Assembly (NCBI GenBank): GCA_041648955.1
Contig: JBAZOD010000001.1
Location: forward strand, 1-41,756
Direction: 5' to 3'
Origin: JBAZOD01 sp041648955
Lineage (GTDB): Bacteria; Patescibacteriota; Patescibacteriia; Patescibacteriales; JAQTRU01
Length of the DNA: 41,756 bases
Shown: positions 15,785 to 24,473 of the stretch, in pieces
How the letters are laid out: every line of letters begins with the position of its first letter
Numbering within the stretch: the first letter of the stretch is position 1
Translations under genes and position numbers: made by a program
Notes under the pieces: model-generated
Told to the model about the DNA's origin: nothing
Database searches by the model: none
Seen by the model: the letters and a program-made list of their open reading frames with translations, nothing else

Positions 15785-15801
15785 TAGTTAGAAATTAATA
15801 A

Positions 15802-15831
15802 TTATTACCGCCATAAGAGTCTCGGCTACAA
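15802..15831 (-). promoter_or_regulatory. Possible promoter before pilM
   Basis: Read on the minus strand: TTGTAG (15831-15826), an 18-base spacer and TAATAA (15807-15802), with the ATG of pilM at 15784. The match is moderate. The 15785-15907 spacer holds nothing else recognisable. Confidence 0.35.
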
Positions 15832-15907
15832 TAAATATAATAAATCGGCGGGATAAATTTCTTCTATATTATACCATAATTAAGAAAATTATTCATTTTT
15901 GGTTCTT

Positions 15908-17137
15908 TTAATATTCTTCTTCCCAATGTTCAACAGTAATAACCGGAGAAAAATCAGTAGCGCCCAAAACCTCCACTAAATAATCATTATTATGAGTTAT
16001 GTTTATTGGCTGCCAAACGCTGGTGATTGTTAATTTTCTGCTTATCAAGCCGCCAACAACATCAAAATTAAAACCAAGAGGAAAACTTAAAATATCCAAT
16101 TGATCATTAGCATATACCAAACCGCTTATATCTATATTGCCAGTCCAAAGCTTGAAATAAATCTTTCTTTTTGCCAAAATTCCAGATGGTTCTCCTTCAG
16201 TGTGATTAACCGTGATAGAATTATTTCCACAGCGCCAACTCCAGCAATAACCAGATCCGACAATAAAATCGCGCCCTACAACCAATAAACCATTAACCGT
16301 TAAACTTTGCCCGCCTCGCAGTTCCACATCGCCGTCAACATAAGTAATAGGATTATTAAGAATCAGATCCTGATTATCCTCCATTAAATCCTCAAATTCA
16401 GCCGAAGTATAAATCACGTCGGCTATATTTTTATAAGAAGCGGGAGATACCGAATCAAAATCAATAGCCGGCATGGAAATAGGATCTGGCTCAGGGGGAT
16501 AATTATGGGCATAAATACTACCGGCAATATGATCGGTCGAAGTCCATGATTTATTATAATTTCCAGCTGCTTTTAGATCCGAATCAACAGTAATATCACT
16601 CCCTAAATTAAGATTAAAAATATTGTTAGAATAAGCGCTGCCATTGCGAAAATTAACTATGCCAGCGGTAATATCAATATTGCCATCAGCATAAACAGTG
16701 CTATCTTCAACACCGCTTTGCCCCAGGGCTTTATAAACAACGGTTTTAATAACTCTTTGGCTGATGCTATCGCCGACGCCGATTGTTCCGACAGAAGATA
16801 TTTCTCCGTGGGCTCTGCTGGTATTAGTAATAGAAACTGTATAAGAGCCGCTATCAGCGCCAAAGGGATTGTTGCGAGTGAAGCTGGTTGCCCAGCTGGA
16901 ATTGCTTTCAAAATTATTTTTATAATCTTCGTTATTTTTAAGACGCCAAACCATTTCCGCAATACCAGCCTCGGCTAAATAATAGGTTTTCTCTCCCGAA
17001 GATTGGCTATGAGAAATTTTCTTTTCCGTCAAAGAAAAACTTAAAAAATACAAAGATAAAAATAAAATCAGAGACATCAACAAAATTGTCATGATGATAG
17101 CGACCCCCTTATTATTTTTTATCTCAAGAATTTTCAT
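15908..17137 (-). CDS. PilX-like minor pilus component
   Basis: 409 residues. The N-terminus NNKGVAIIMTILLMSLILF is a class III-type leader with Gly before the cleavage site and a hydrophobic helix lacking Glu5, as in PilX/GspK proteins. SSGEKTYYLAEAGIAEMVWRL follows, the typical PilX N-terminal pattern. The rest is a beta-rich domain with repeated short motifs (VYADGNIDITAG, VDGDVELRGG, LVVGRDFIVG) that resemble stacked beta-helix turns, usual in the long PilX-like proteins of this group. It is probably a minor pilin at the pilus tip and follows a PilW-like pseudopilin. Confidence 0.8.
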   Translation of the reverse strand: MKILEIKNNKGVAIIMTILLMSLILFLSLYFLSFSLTEKKISHSQSSGEKTYYLAEAGIAEMVWRLKNNEDYKNNFESNSSWATSFTRNNPFGADSGSYTVSITNTSRAHGEISSVGTIGVGDSISQRVIKTVVYKALGQSGVEDSTVYADGNIDITAGIVNFRNGSAYSNNIFNLNLGSDITVDSDLKAAGNYNKSWTSTDHIAGSIYAHNYPPEPDPISMPAIDFDSVSPASYKNIADVIYTSAEFEDLMEDNQDLILNNPITYVDGDVELRGGQSLTVNGLLVVGRDFIVGSGYCWSWRCGNNSITVNHTEGEPSGILAKRKIYFKLWTGNIDISGLVYANDQLDILSFPLGFNFDVVGGLISRKLTITSVWQPINITHNNDYLVEVLGATDFSPVITVEHWEEEY

Positions 17138-17142
17138 ATTTT

Positions 17143-17727
17143 TTAATTTCTCACAAAAACGCTGGTGTCGACGCTAAATGTATCCTGATTTTTTTCTAAC
17201 CCAAGAGAAATATAAACTAAATTGTTGCTTGACCAAAATTCTAATTTGTTAAAATATTCCCCCACTATTCTATCTTCCGTAATTAATTCTTCGGGAGGAT
17301 TCCCATATTGATCAACGCTGTTATGAGTGACATAAACATCCGGCTCAGATGGAAAATAATAAACGATGAAAGATCGCCTAAGATCGGTTCCGTCCAAATA
17401 ATAACGCAAATAAGAAGTTTGGCTTATATTATGTCCATCTTGAAAAAAAATTTCGTCCGCCGGCGGATTCTGAGGGTCATCTCCTGTTTCCGGCAATACC
17501 GTGACAATATTAACCGACTGGCGCAATTCTCTCCCTATTCTATCAAGAGAAACGCGAGAATTTTGAATAAGCTCTCCCTTATTCGCTCCTTTGTTATAGG
17601 ATCTTTGCGAGACTGAATACATTGAGTTCACTAAAATAAGAGCAAAAGCAAAAAGAGAAATGCTCACAAGTATTTCCAATAAAGTAAATCCTCTCTGAAA
17701 TTTATCTATCTTTTTTTTGTTCATCAA
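17143..17727 (-). CDS. PilW/GspJ-like prepilin
   Basis: 194 residues. Canonical prepilin leader QRG-FTLLEILVSISLFAF with Gly at the cut site and Glu5. A conserved NSRVSLDRIGRELRQSV follows, typical of PilW/GspJ (helix before the globular domain). Exported through the prepilin pathway and probably placed at the pilus tip with the other minor pilins. 46 bases separate it from the PilV-like gene upstream. Confidence 0.82.
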   Translation of the reverse strand: MMNKKKIDKFQRGFTLLEILVSISLFAFALILVNSMYSVSQRSYNKGANKGELIQNSRVSLDRIGRELRQSVNIVTVLPETGDDPQNPPADEIFFQDGHNISQTSYLRYYLDGTDLRRSFIVYYFPSEPDVYVTHNSVDQYGNPPEELITEDRIVGEYFNKLEFWSSNNLVYISLGLEKNQDTFSVDTSVFVRN

Positions 17728-17773
17728 TACTTATAGATTAATTTTAGCTGCTAATTAATGATTTTCTTAAAAA

Positions 17774-18208
17774 TTATCTCTCGCTGATTATTGTTGTTAT
17801 ATTATAATTTTTTTCCGTTTTTGATATGGCGTTTACATAATAAACGGTAACTGAAATTTTTTTCATTCCTTCATCTGTCACAACTTGATTCAAGTCGCCA
17901 TCAATATAATTTACCGTCGCTTCTCTCTGATAGTTGTACAAATAATTAGACTGATCATCAGATAGACGATGCTTTATTTCTGCCGTTCCGGTGCTAATTT
18001 CGCCATAACCCAGAGAGATTAATTCTTCAATTTTTTCCTGCGCAAGATAAGAGGCGACAGTTGTATTTTCAGCTTCCTTGTTTATAGCAACACCGAAAGG
18101 AAAAGCTTGAACTAAACCAATGAAAGCAACAGTTAAAATAGAAAAAGCCACCATAACCTCGATTAGAGACAACCCTCTTTTATCTAAAAATAATTTTTTT
18201 ACACTCAT
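17774..18208 (-). CDS. PilV/GspI-like prepilin
   Basis: 144 residues. Leader DKRG-LSLIEVMVAFSILTV with Glu5 present; AQEKIEELISLGYGEI follows, as in PilV/GspI proteins. It abuts the GspH/FimT-like gene (1 base apart), so the two are surely co-translated. Confidence 0.82.
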   Translation of the reverse strand: MSVKKLFLDKRGLSLIEVMVAFSILTVAFIGLVQAFPFGVAINKEAENTTVASYLAQEKIEELISLGYGEISTGTAEIKHRLSDDQSNYLYNYQREATVNYIDGDLNQVVTDEGMKKISVTVYYVNAISKTEKNYNITTIISER

Positions 18209-18209
18209 A

Positions 18210-18668
18210 TTATTGCTCTAATTGAATATAGCCGGACGGCTTTACATTAATTACGGCGGTCTTGTTATTTGTATTAACTAAAGTTACCTCTCCAGATTCA
18301 CTAACACCGCCGTAAAAATTAAAAATTGCCTGATTGTCAGACAAACCTGCTATTTGCTGAAAATTCACATCTGAATCAAGCGAAACTTCTTTAATAATAG
18401 TATTGGGATCACCTAATTTCAAAATTTGATAGCTGTCATTATTTAAATCAAAAGCAACTGAATGAGCTACCTGTTCTGTCACGGTAAGTTGCTGAGCATA
18501 GCGCAAATCTGTTGTTAAATCGCGAGCGGCGGCGTTAAGTTTTAAATTTGGCTGATATTTTTTTAAAAAAGGGATGGAAACAGACGCCAAAAGAACAATT
18601 ATGCCAGAAACTACCAAAACATCCATTAAAAAATAACCCTGATTTTTTTTAAAAATATTTTTTATCAT
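18210..18668 (-). CDS. FimT/GspH-like prepilin with Asp at position 5
   Basis: About 152 residues with the start at 18668 (MIKNIFKKNQG). The frame stays open to 18758, but those residues overlap pilC and do not fit a prepilin leader. Cleavage is expected after Gly11, giving mature Tyr-Phe-Leu-Met-Asp: position +5 is Asp16 instead of the usual Glu. The hydrophobic helix and NAAARDLTTDLRYAQQL match the GspH/FimT pattern. Located between pilC and the PilV-like gene. Confidence 0.78.
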   Translation of the reverse strand: MIKNIFKKNQGYFLMDVLVVSGIIVLLASVSIPFLKKYQPNLKLNAAARDLTTDLRYAQQLTVTEQVAHSVAFDLNNDSYQILKLGDPNTIIKEVSLDSDVNFQQIAGLSDNQAIFNFYGGVSESGEVTLVNTNNKTAVINVKPSGYIQLEQ

Positions 18669-18699
18669 TGCAAAATTTATTTTAAAAAATAGAGAGGAC

Positions 18700-19893
18700 T
18701 TAAATAGCCGACCCGAGAGAATACATAGGCATAATAATCGCAACGGCCATACCGCCAACTGCGCAACCCAAAATTAAAATAAGCAAAGGTTCAATAATCG
18801 AGGGAAGATTATCCATAATTTTATTAACTTCCCCTTCATAAAATTCGGCTAATTCGCTTAAAATATTATCTAATTCGCCCGTCTGTTCTCCCACGGAAAT
18901 TATTTGATTAACGACTGGAGGAAATAATTTTGGATAAGCAGAAACCACTTCATTTATTTGACTCCCTTTTTTTATTTTTTCTGCCATTTCCTCAACGGCT
19001 TTTCGATAGTGGAGATTTCCTAAAACATTAGCGGTGATTTGAAAAGATTTGATAATCATAATATCAGTTTTCAACAGAGTACTAATAGTTCTAGAAAATG
19101 TCGCTAAATTTACTTTTTTCACAATCGGAGAAATAATCGGCATATGCAAAACTATCGCTTGCCAATAATATTTTCCTTTATAAGTCCGTAAAATTTGAAC
19201 AATAATTAAAATGAGGGCAATTGTGCCGCCGGCTACCAACAACCCATTACCAACCATAAAATCGCTCAAGGAAATAAGAACTTTTGTCGGTAAAGGAAGT
19301 TCTGCATTAAATTCTTTTAGCATACCAATCATTTGCGGCACTATTTTTACCACCATAAACGTCCCTATTCCTCCCATAGCTACAACAATTACTGCCGGAT
19401 AAGTCATAGCGCCCTTAACCTTGGATATCAGTTCATGTTGTTTTTTTAATTGCGTATACAGCTGAATTAAGACATTTTCTAATTTTCCCGAAACCTCTCC
19501 CGCCTCAATCATATTGATAAATAACTCTCCAAATATTTTTTTGTGAGGTCTTAAACTTTCGGTAAAACTGACTCCCTTTTCTACGCTTTCCGATATATTT
19601 AATATAACTTTAGAAAAACGTTTATTCTCTGTCTGAACTGATAAAGTTTTTAAGCCGCCAGCCAAAGATATTCCTGATTTAAGCATTATTCCGAGATATT
19701 GGACAAAAAATAATTTCTCCCGCAGAGGTATTGGAGACAAGCTTAACAGAGAATTATTTAGTTTTTCTAAAAAAGAAATAGACGCTTCTTTATTTTTTAA
19801 ATTTTCTTCTTTTTTTTCTTTTAAAAGCTTATCAGCTCCTTCGTCCTCCCTCTTGTTTGGTTCATTTATTTTTTGAGATAAGTTAACGACCAT
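18700..19893 (-). CDS. pilC: Type IV pilus platform protein PilC (GspF family)
   Basis: 397 residues. Two GspF domains: the first with FVQYLGIMLKSGISLAGGL and EKGVSFTESL, the second with FSRTISTLLKTDIMIIKSF, KGSQINEVV and ISVGEQTGELDNILSELAEFY. Three membrane spans (about 170-195, 218-240, 370-392). PilC is the inner-membrane platform turned by PilB. The extended N-terminus (first 45 residues, Lys/Glu-rich) is probably cytoplasmic. It lies 15 bases after the SDR gene upstream, so it may share that transcript. Confidence 0.9.
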   Translation of the reverse strand: MVVNLSQKINEPNKREDEGADKLLKEKKEENLKNKEASISFLEKLNNSLLSLSPIPLREKLFFVQYLGIMLKSGISLAGGLKTLSVQTENKRFSKVILNISESVEKGVSFTESLRPHKKIFGELFINMIEAGEVSGKLENVLIQLYTQLKKQHELISKVKGAMTYPAVIVVAMGGIGTFMVVKIVPQMIGMLKEFNAELPLPTKVLISLSDFMVGNGLLVAGGTIALILIIVQILRTYKGKYYWQAIVLHMPIISPIVKKVNLATFSRTISTLLKTDIMIIKSFQITANVLGNLHYRKAVEEMAEKIKKGSQINEVVSAYPKLFPPVVNQIISVGEQTGELDNILSELAEFYEGEVNKIMDNLPSIIEPLLILILGCAVGGMAVAIIMPMYSLGSAI

Positions 19894-19908
19894 ATTTTTT
19901 ATTTTAAT

Positions 19909-20931
19909 TTAAATTGCTTGTTTTACTCCTTTTAATCCTTTGCTCGCCCGCAAATCTTCCACGCTTTTAACTAAGCCATTTTCCAACGTAACTACCGGCA
20001 TCCAGCCAAGTTCTTCCCTAGCTTTGGTTATGTCAGGAAGACACAAAGGAGTCATAAATAATTTTTCTTTTTCATAAACAATTTTAGAAGACGATCCTGT
20101 AATTTTTATTATTTTTTCTGCTAAATCAGCTAAATTAAAATCTATATCCGAACCGATATTTAATGGGCCGGATAAAGTTGTTTCCATCATTTTTACAACA
20201 GCGTCAATTACGTCGCTCACATAGCAAAAAGATGAGGAAAACCCCTTTTCTCCAAAAATAACCAAATCTTTATTATCAAGAGAATCCCTTATAAAATCCG
20301 GAATCATCTGATCATCGTTAAGTTTCATTCTAGGGCCGTAAGTTCTAAAAATTCTGATTATTTTAGTATCAAGACCGTAAGCACTCTGATAATTTTTTAC
20401 GATCGTTTCCGCGAATCTTTTCCCTTCGTCATATGCGCTTCTCTCAGACAGCATGTCAACTACTCCTAAATCATCTTCTTTTATCATTTTCTTTTCTCCT
20501 CGTCTCGGCCCATAAACCACGGAAGAAGAAAATTGCATAAATTTTGCTTCATATTTTTTTGCTAAATCCAAGGCATTTTTTACCCCATAAGAGTTGGCTA
20601 AAAGAATGTCCACTCGGCTTTTTTCAAAATCCTTCGGAGACATAGGACAGGCCAAATGATAAATTTCTTGGATTCCCTGAAATTGAATTTTAAATTTTTG
20701 CAATTCCGGTAATTTTTCCAAATCAATCGGTTCAGTTATATCATGACGGATAAACATAAAATTTGGATCAGACAAAAGATGATCAATATTTCTCTCGTCT
20801 CCGGAAGAAAAATTATCAATGCAAATTACTTTACAGGTTTTTATTAATTCATCACAAAGATGAGAACCAATAAAACCAGCCCCGCCGGTTACTAAAACGT
20901 TTTTTTTATCAAAAATTGCTCGCTTCGGCAT
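19909..20931 (-). CDS. Extended SDR sugar-nucleotide enzyme, UDP-glucuronate decarboxylase-like
   Basis: 340 residues. The NAD-binding loop GGAGFIGSHL begins at 16, with CIDNFSSG after the second strand. The YHLACPMSP segment, the catalytic pair Tyr167/Lys171 in RSAYDEGKR, RIFRTYGPRM and SSFCYVSDVIDAV match the UXS (UDP-xylose synthase) branch more than plain GalE. It probably makes a nucleotide sugar for the glycosyltransferases in this window. It sits 11 bases after the subtilase gene and 15 before pilC. A dTDP-glucose dehydratase or 4-epimerase role is the main alternative. Confidence 0.8.
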   Translation of the reverse strand: MPKRAIFDKKNVLVTGGAGFIGSHLCDELIKTCKVICIDNFSSGDERNIDHLLSDPNFMFIRHDITEPIDLEKLPELQKFKIQFQGIQEIYHLACPMSPKDFEKSRVDILLANSYGVKNALDLAKKYEAKFMQFSSSVVYGPRRGEKKMIKEDDLGVVDMLSERSAYDEGKRFAETIVKNYQSAYGLDTKIIRIFRTYGPRMKLNDDQMIPDFIRDSLDNKDLVIFGEKGFSSSFCYVSDVIDAVVKMMETTLSGPLNIGSDIDFNLADLAEKIIKITGSSSKIVYEKEKLFMTPLCLPDITKAREELGWMPVVTLENGLVKSVEDLRASKGLKGVKQAI

Positions 20932-20942
20932 ATATTTTTAAT

Positions 20943-23027
20943 TTAATTTTTATTGGAAATAGTTCCTACATTTACACCGCCATTAAATTTATCCTCATAG
21001 GCGTAAAAAGACCCCATTAGTTTTCCATTAGCCTCAAAAGCTATAACATGGGGAGCGCCGCCAGGGCCAGCGCCGGTAACAATTTCTGCCAAGCCGTCAC
21101 TGTCAACATCTCCAACAGCTATTTGAACTCCGCCGCGGAAATTTTTATTATAAGCAAAAAATTGACTTTCTAAATTCGCATTATTATCAAAAATTTTTAT
21201 GTGGGGACCGCCGCCAGAGCCAGGAGCCGTAATAATTTCCTGTTTTTTCTGGGCAGCGCCGCCATCAATATCTCCAACAGCCACTCTTACTCCTCCTCGG
21301 AAAGAAGAATCATAGGCAAAAAATTGTCCCTCAACTTTGCCTGCTATATTAAAAATTCTCACTTGCGGACCGCCGCCAGGACCAGCGCCAGTAATTATTT
21401 CATCAATTCCGTCGCCGTTTACATCTCCGGCCGCGACATTAACGCCGCCGCGAAAATTCTGTCCATAAGCGAAAAATTGTCCCAAAAGATTTCCTTTATA
21501 ATTAAACACACGAACATGAGGACCGCCGCCAGGACCAGCGCCAGTAATTATTTCATCAATTCCGTCGCCGTTTACATCGGCGCCGATTATTTCATTGCCT
21601 CCGGAAAAATTTTCTCCATAAGCAAAAAATTCACTTTCCTTATTTCCGTTATAATCAGAAACTGCATTTTTAATTTTTCCAATAGAAAATGGCGCTGTCA
21701 GAACCATGGCGCTGCGATTACCCAATTCAGCTTTAGCTTTCATAACTGCCGCCGCTACATTTAACCTACCTTGTCCAAGCTGACCGGAAAATTGCGGATT
21801 AAGACGGCTAATATCATCTGTTGTTGATAAAAGAGTTTCTATTATTTGATCTCTGTTCATTTTAAGATTAGCCTCTTCCAATAAAGCCAAAGCGCCGCTA
21901 ACCATCGGTGTTGCCATAGAAGTGCCAGACCAATATCCGTCATAATATTTATTGAAAGATTGTTCTGTCGGTTTATACGCGGCGGCGCCGAAGATTCTTA
22001 TTCCCGGAGCGGCAATATCAATACATTTTTTTCCATGGCTTGAAAAAACAGCTTTTTGATCAAGAGTATCGGTTGCGGCTACGCCGATAACCATGTTTTC
22101 TCCATTTTCCCCGTCATGGCAAACTGGATACATGGGCGTTTCATCTAAATTGTAGCCATCGCCCTGATCTTGTTCATTGCCTCCAGCCGCTACAACAATA
22201 ACTCCCGCGTTATAAGCTCTTTTTATTGCTTCGTTTAAAGCCTTGCTGTAGCCAAAACCGACAAAACTAAAATTAATAATATCTGCTCCGTTAGCAATGG
22301 CATAATCAACCGCTCTGACCACTTCACTGGTTCTGCCTTCCCCTTTATCGTCTAAAACTCTCAAAGGCATGATAGAGGATTTCCAAGTGACACCCGCTAC
22401 TCCTTCGCCATTATTACCGACAGCTGCCGCAATTCCAGCCACAATTGTGCCGTGCAAAACTCCCGATTCAGTATAATCTTTTTCGAATTTAGGTGAAGGA
22501 TCTGGAATATTATTAATAAAATCCCAACCGTTAATATCATCAATAAAACCGTTTTTATCATCATCAATGCAATTATCCGGAATTTCATCTGTATTCTTCC
22601 AGATGTTAGCAGCTAAATCAGGATGGGTTATTTGAATACCAGAATCTATAATAGCGATAGTAATAGAAGGGCTTTGGCTAGTAGTTTCCCAAGCCGCTGG
22701 CGCTTTTATTTTTTGCAAATACCATTGATTCCCATAGTAAACATCATTCGGCGTAATAGAAGACTGAAAATAAAGATAGTTGGGTTCAGCATATTCAACT
22801 GCTTGATCGTTATTATATTTTTTCAAAACACTATCAAAATTTTCCCCCGGCAAAATTTTTATAATTTCTATTTTTTCGTTGCCTTTAAATTTAACTATTA
22901 TTCCATCAGCCGGTTCGCCCCGGTAATCTCTATTATTATTAGATTCCGAATAACAAGCAACCAGAGGAAAAAAAATAATTAGGAAACACAAAAAATATAC
23001 AAAAAAAGATGTTAATTTTTTATTCAT
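20943..23027 (-). CDS. Lipoprotein subtilase (S8) with C-terminal FG-GAP-like repeats
   Basis: About 694 residues. The start at 23027 (MNKKLTSFF) is preferred to the in-frame ATG at 23048 because it gives a proper signal peptide and follows a TATAAT by 9 bases. The signal ends in LVAC, a lipobox, so Cys25 is likely lipidated. An inhibitor-like propeptide (about 35-85) precedes the S8 domain with Asp128 (AIIDSGIQ), His192 (HGTIVAGIAA), oxyanion Asn284 (AAGGN) and Ser370 (GTSMATP). The C-terminus has four full repeats of about 51 residues and a partial fifth, each with FFAY, a DVNGDG-type Ca site and GAGPGGGPHV. It is probably a cell-surface protease held on the membrane. It is followed 11 bases later by the SDR gene. 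Confidence 0.88.
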   Translation of the reverse strand: MNKKLTSFFVYFLCFLIIFFPLVACYSESNNNRDYRGEPADGIIVKFKGNEKIEIIKILPGENFDSVLKKYNNDQAVEYAEPNYLYFQSSITPNDVYYGNQWYLQKIKAPAAWETTSQSPSITIAIIDSGIQITHPDLAANIWKNTDEIPDNCIDDDKNGFIDDINGWDFINNIPDPSPKFEKDYTESGVLHGTIVAGIAAAVGNNGEGVAGVTWKSSIMPLRVLDDKGEGRTSEVVRAVDYAIANGADIINFSFVGFGYSKALNEAIKRAYNAGVIVVAAGGNEQDQGDGYNLDETPMYPVCHDGENGENMVIGVAATDTLDQKAVFSSHGKKCIDIAAPGIRIFGAAAYKPTEQSFNKYYDGYWSGTSMATPMVSGALALLEEANLKMNRDQIIETLLSTTDDISRLNPQFSGQLGQGRLNVAAAVMKAKAELGNRSAMVLTAPFSIGKIKNAVSDYNGNKESEFFAYGENFSGGNEIIGADVNGDGIDEIITGAGPGGGPHVRVFNYKGNLLGQFFAYGQNFRGGVNVAAGDVNGDGIDEIITGAGPGGGPQVRIFNIAGKVEGQFFAYDSSFRGGVRVAVGDIDGGAAQKKQEIITAPGSGGGPHIKIFDNNANLESQFFAYNKNFRGGVQIAVGDVDSDGLAEIVTGAGPGGAPHVIAFEANGKLMGSFYAYEDKFNGGVNVGTISNKN
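21367..21578 (-). repeat. Near-identical DNA repeats encoding FG-GAP units
   Basis: A 59-base sequence is perfectly repeated at 21367-21425 and 21520-21578, 153 bases (51 codons) apart, within the repeat-coding part of the subtilase gene. Related but diverged units lie on both sides. Perfect identity, including third codon positions, points to recent duplication or gene conversion. Confidence 0.85.
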
Positions 23028-23036
23028 AACATCTTT

Positions 23037-23042
23037 ATTATA
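23037..23042 (-). promoter_or_regulatory. Extended -10 promoter for the subtilase gene
   Basis: Read on the minus strand, TGTTATAAT places TG one base before a perfect TATAAT (23042-23037). Predicted start at 23030, only 3 bases before the ATG at 23027. No convincing -35 is seen. Confidence 0.45.
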
Positions 23043-23068
23043 ACACATAATTTTATTAAAAGGAAAAA

Positions 23069-24349
23069 CTATAGGCTATTTATTTCATTAAGAGTTTCGC
23101 GTGCACATTTTTCCCAGCTAAAATCCTTAACTCTCTCTATTCCCCGGTTTATTAGTTTTACTCTTAACTCCTCATTTTTGACCAATTTAACTAAAGAATC
23201 TTCGATGGATTTGATGTTATCCGGGTCAAAAAAATAAACCGCCCCAGCTGCTACTTCTCGCAAAACCGGTATAGAAGAAGCAGCGATTGGCACTTCGCAA
23301 GACATTGCCTGAAGCAAGGGAATCCCAAACCCTTCATATTTTGAAGGAAAGACAAAAACAGAAGCAGCACTATAAATATAAGACAAATCGTTTTCCTCAA
23401 CCCAACCAGTCATTATTATTTCAGCTTCCAAATCAAATTCCCTTATAATATACTTTACCTCGTCGTAGCCGAAGCTAGCGTCCCCCACTAAAACTAATTT
23501 ATGTTTTATATCTCTGTTGTTTTCCCGCATCAAATAAAAAGCTTCGATTAGGGCTGGAGTGTTTTTCTTTTTTTCTAAACGTCCAACATATAACACAAAA
23601 GGTCCCTCTATGCCATATTTTTCTAAAATTTCATTTATCTTTTTTTGATCAGTAGCTTTTTTATACAAATACTTATTATAGCCGTTATAAATAACTTTAA
23701 TTTTCTTCTCATCGGTTTTATACATTTTCAACATCTCTTTTTTGGAAAAATTTGATACTGTAATTATTTTTTTAGCGTTTCTGAGAGCAAATTTAGTTGA
23801 CCATTTTAAATAATCCATGGAATTAGCTCCATATTCTCCTTTAGTAAAAATTTTTACGAAAAAAGAAAATATATTTCTTAAAAATTTTTTTTCTGGCCCC
23901 ATATTATCAACCTGGTATAAAAAACTATTTTTTTCAAAAGCAACATCATGGATAGTATTTATAGTTTTTTTAGGAAAAAACAGAGGCAGACTATGGGCTG
24001 GAACAAAAAGGACGTCCGGCTTCTTAAAAATCATCTCTAAAGATAACCTACCTAAAGTCCAAAAAAATCCAAACGGCCAATCAAGAATTTTTGCTTGAAA
24101 GTTATTAAAAGGACTTTTAATAACTTGCAAACCATTTTTATCTAATTTTATTTCTTCTTTTCCTTTTTCTGAAAAATATTGTTCAGTCGTTAAATCCAGC
24201 AACCCCCCCTTAAGAGGCTTGTCTGTGTACAAAATATATTGATTTTTGTTGTCCAATTTCGCCAACCATCTTATCAAATAATAGGAATACCATTCTGTGC
24301 CGCTCTTATGATCTCTGTTGGCTCTGGAAGCATCAATGCCTATAAGCAT
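23069..24349 (-). CDS. Family 4 glycosyltransferase (group 1)
   Basis: 426 residues. The N-terminus MLIGIDASRANRDHKSGTEW resembles mannosyltransferase-type GT4 enzymes (GIDAS, GTEWY). The donor half has FVLYVGRLEKKKN and the E-x7-E region SKYEGFGIPLLQAMSCEVP with FFDPDN. An internal segment (about 150-180) is longer than usual. It probably acts in surface glycan assembly. It is separated from mreB by a 124-base AT-rich spacer and precedes the subtilase gene, which has its own -10. Confidence 0.84.
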   Translation of the reverse strand: MLIGIDASRANRDHKSGTEWYSYYLIRWLAKLDNKNQYILYTDKPLKGGLLDLTTEQYFSEKGKEEIKLDKNGLQVIKSPFNNFQAKILDWPFGFFWTLGRLSLEMIFKKPDVLFVPAHSLPLFFPKKTINTIHDVAFEKNSFLYQVDNMGPEKKFLRNIFSFFVKIFTKGEYGANSMDYLKWSTKFALRNAKKIITVSNFSKKEMLKMYKTDEKKIKVIYNGYNKYLYKKATDQKKINEILEKYGIEGPFVLYVGRLEKKKNTPALIEAFYLMRENNRDIKHKLVLVGDASFGYDEVKYIIREFDLEAEIIMTGWVEENDLSYIYSAASVFVFPSKYEGFGIPLLQAMSCEVPIAASSIPVLREVAAGAVYFFDPDNIKSIEDSLVKLVKNEELRVKLINRGIERVKDFSWEKCARETLNEINSL

Positions 24350-24473
24350 AAATCTAATTTCTAATTTTCAATTCCTTAACAATTTTTAATTATCAAATTT
24401 TAAAATTATTTAAAAATTTAAAATTAAATCAACTTAAAATATAAATATCAAAAGTTTATTCGAAATAATAATA
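24350..24473. repeat. AT-rich dispersed repeat spacer
   Basis: A gene-free, very AT-rich stretch built of variants of AATTTTTAATT and TTCTAATTTTCAATT. It shares CTTAACAATTTTTAAT exactly with the spacer at 31336-31476 and contains complementary versions of its other units. It looks like a degenerate dispersed repeat rather than a promoter. Confidence 0.55.

Noticed and set aside
18669..18758. Longer N-terminus for the FimT/GspH-like protein
   Set aside because: It overlaps the end of pilC and would bury the prepilin leader 30 residues inside the protein.
21201..21764. Plus-strand open frame opposite the FG-GAP repeats
   Set aside because: Its repeats (RTAARTSASNYFINSVAVYI) are just the antisense reading of the conserved repeat DNA.
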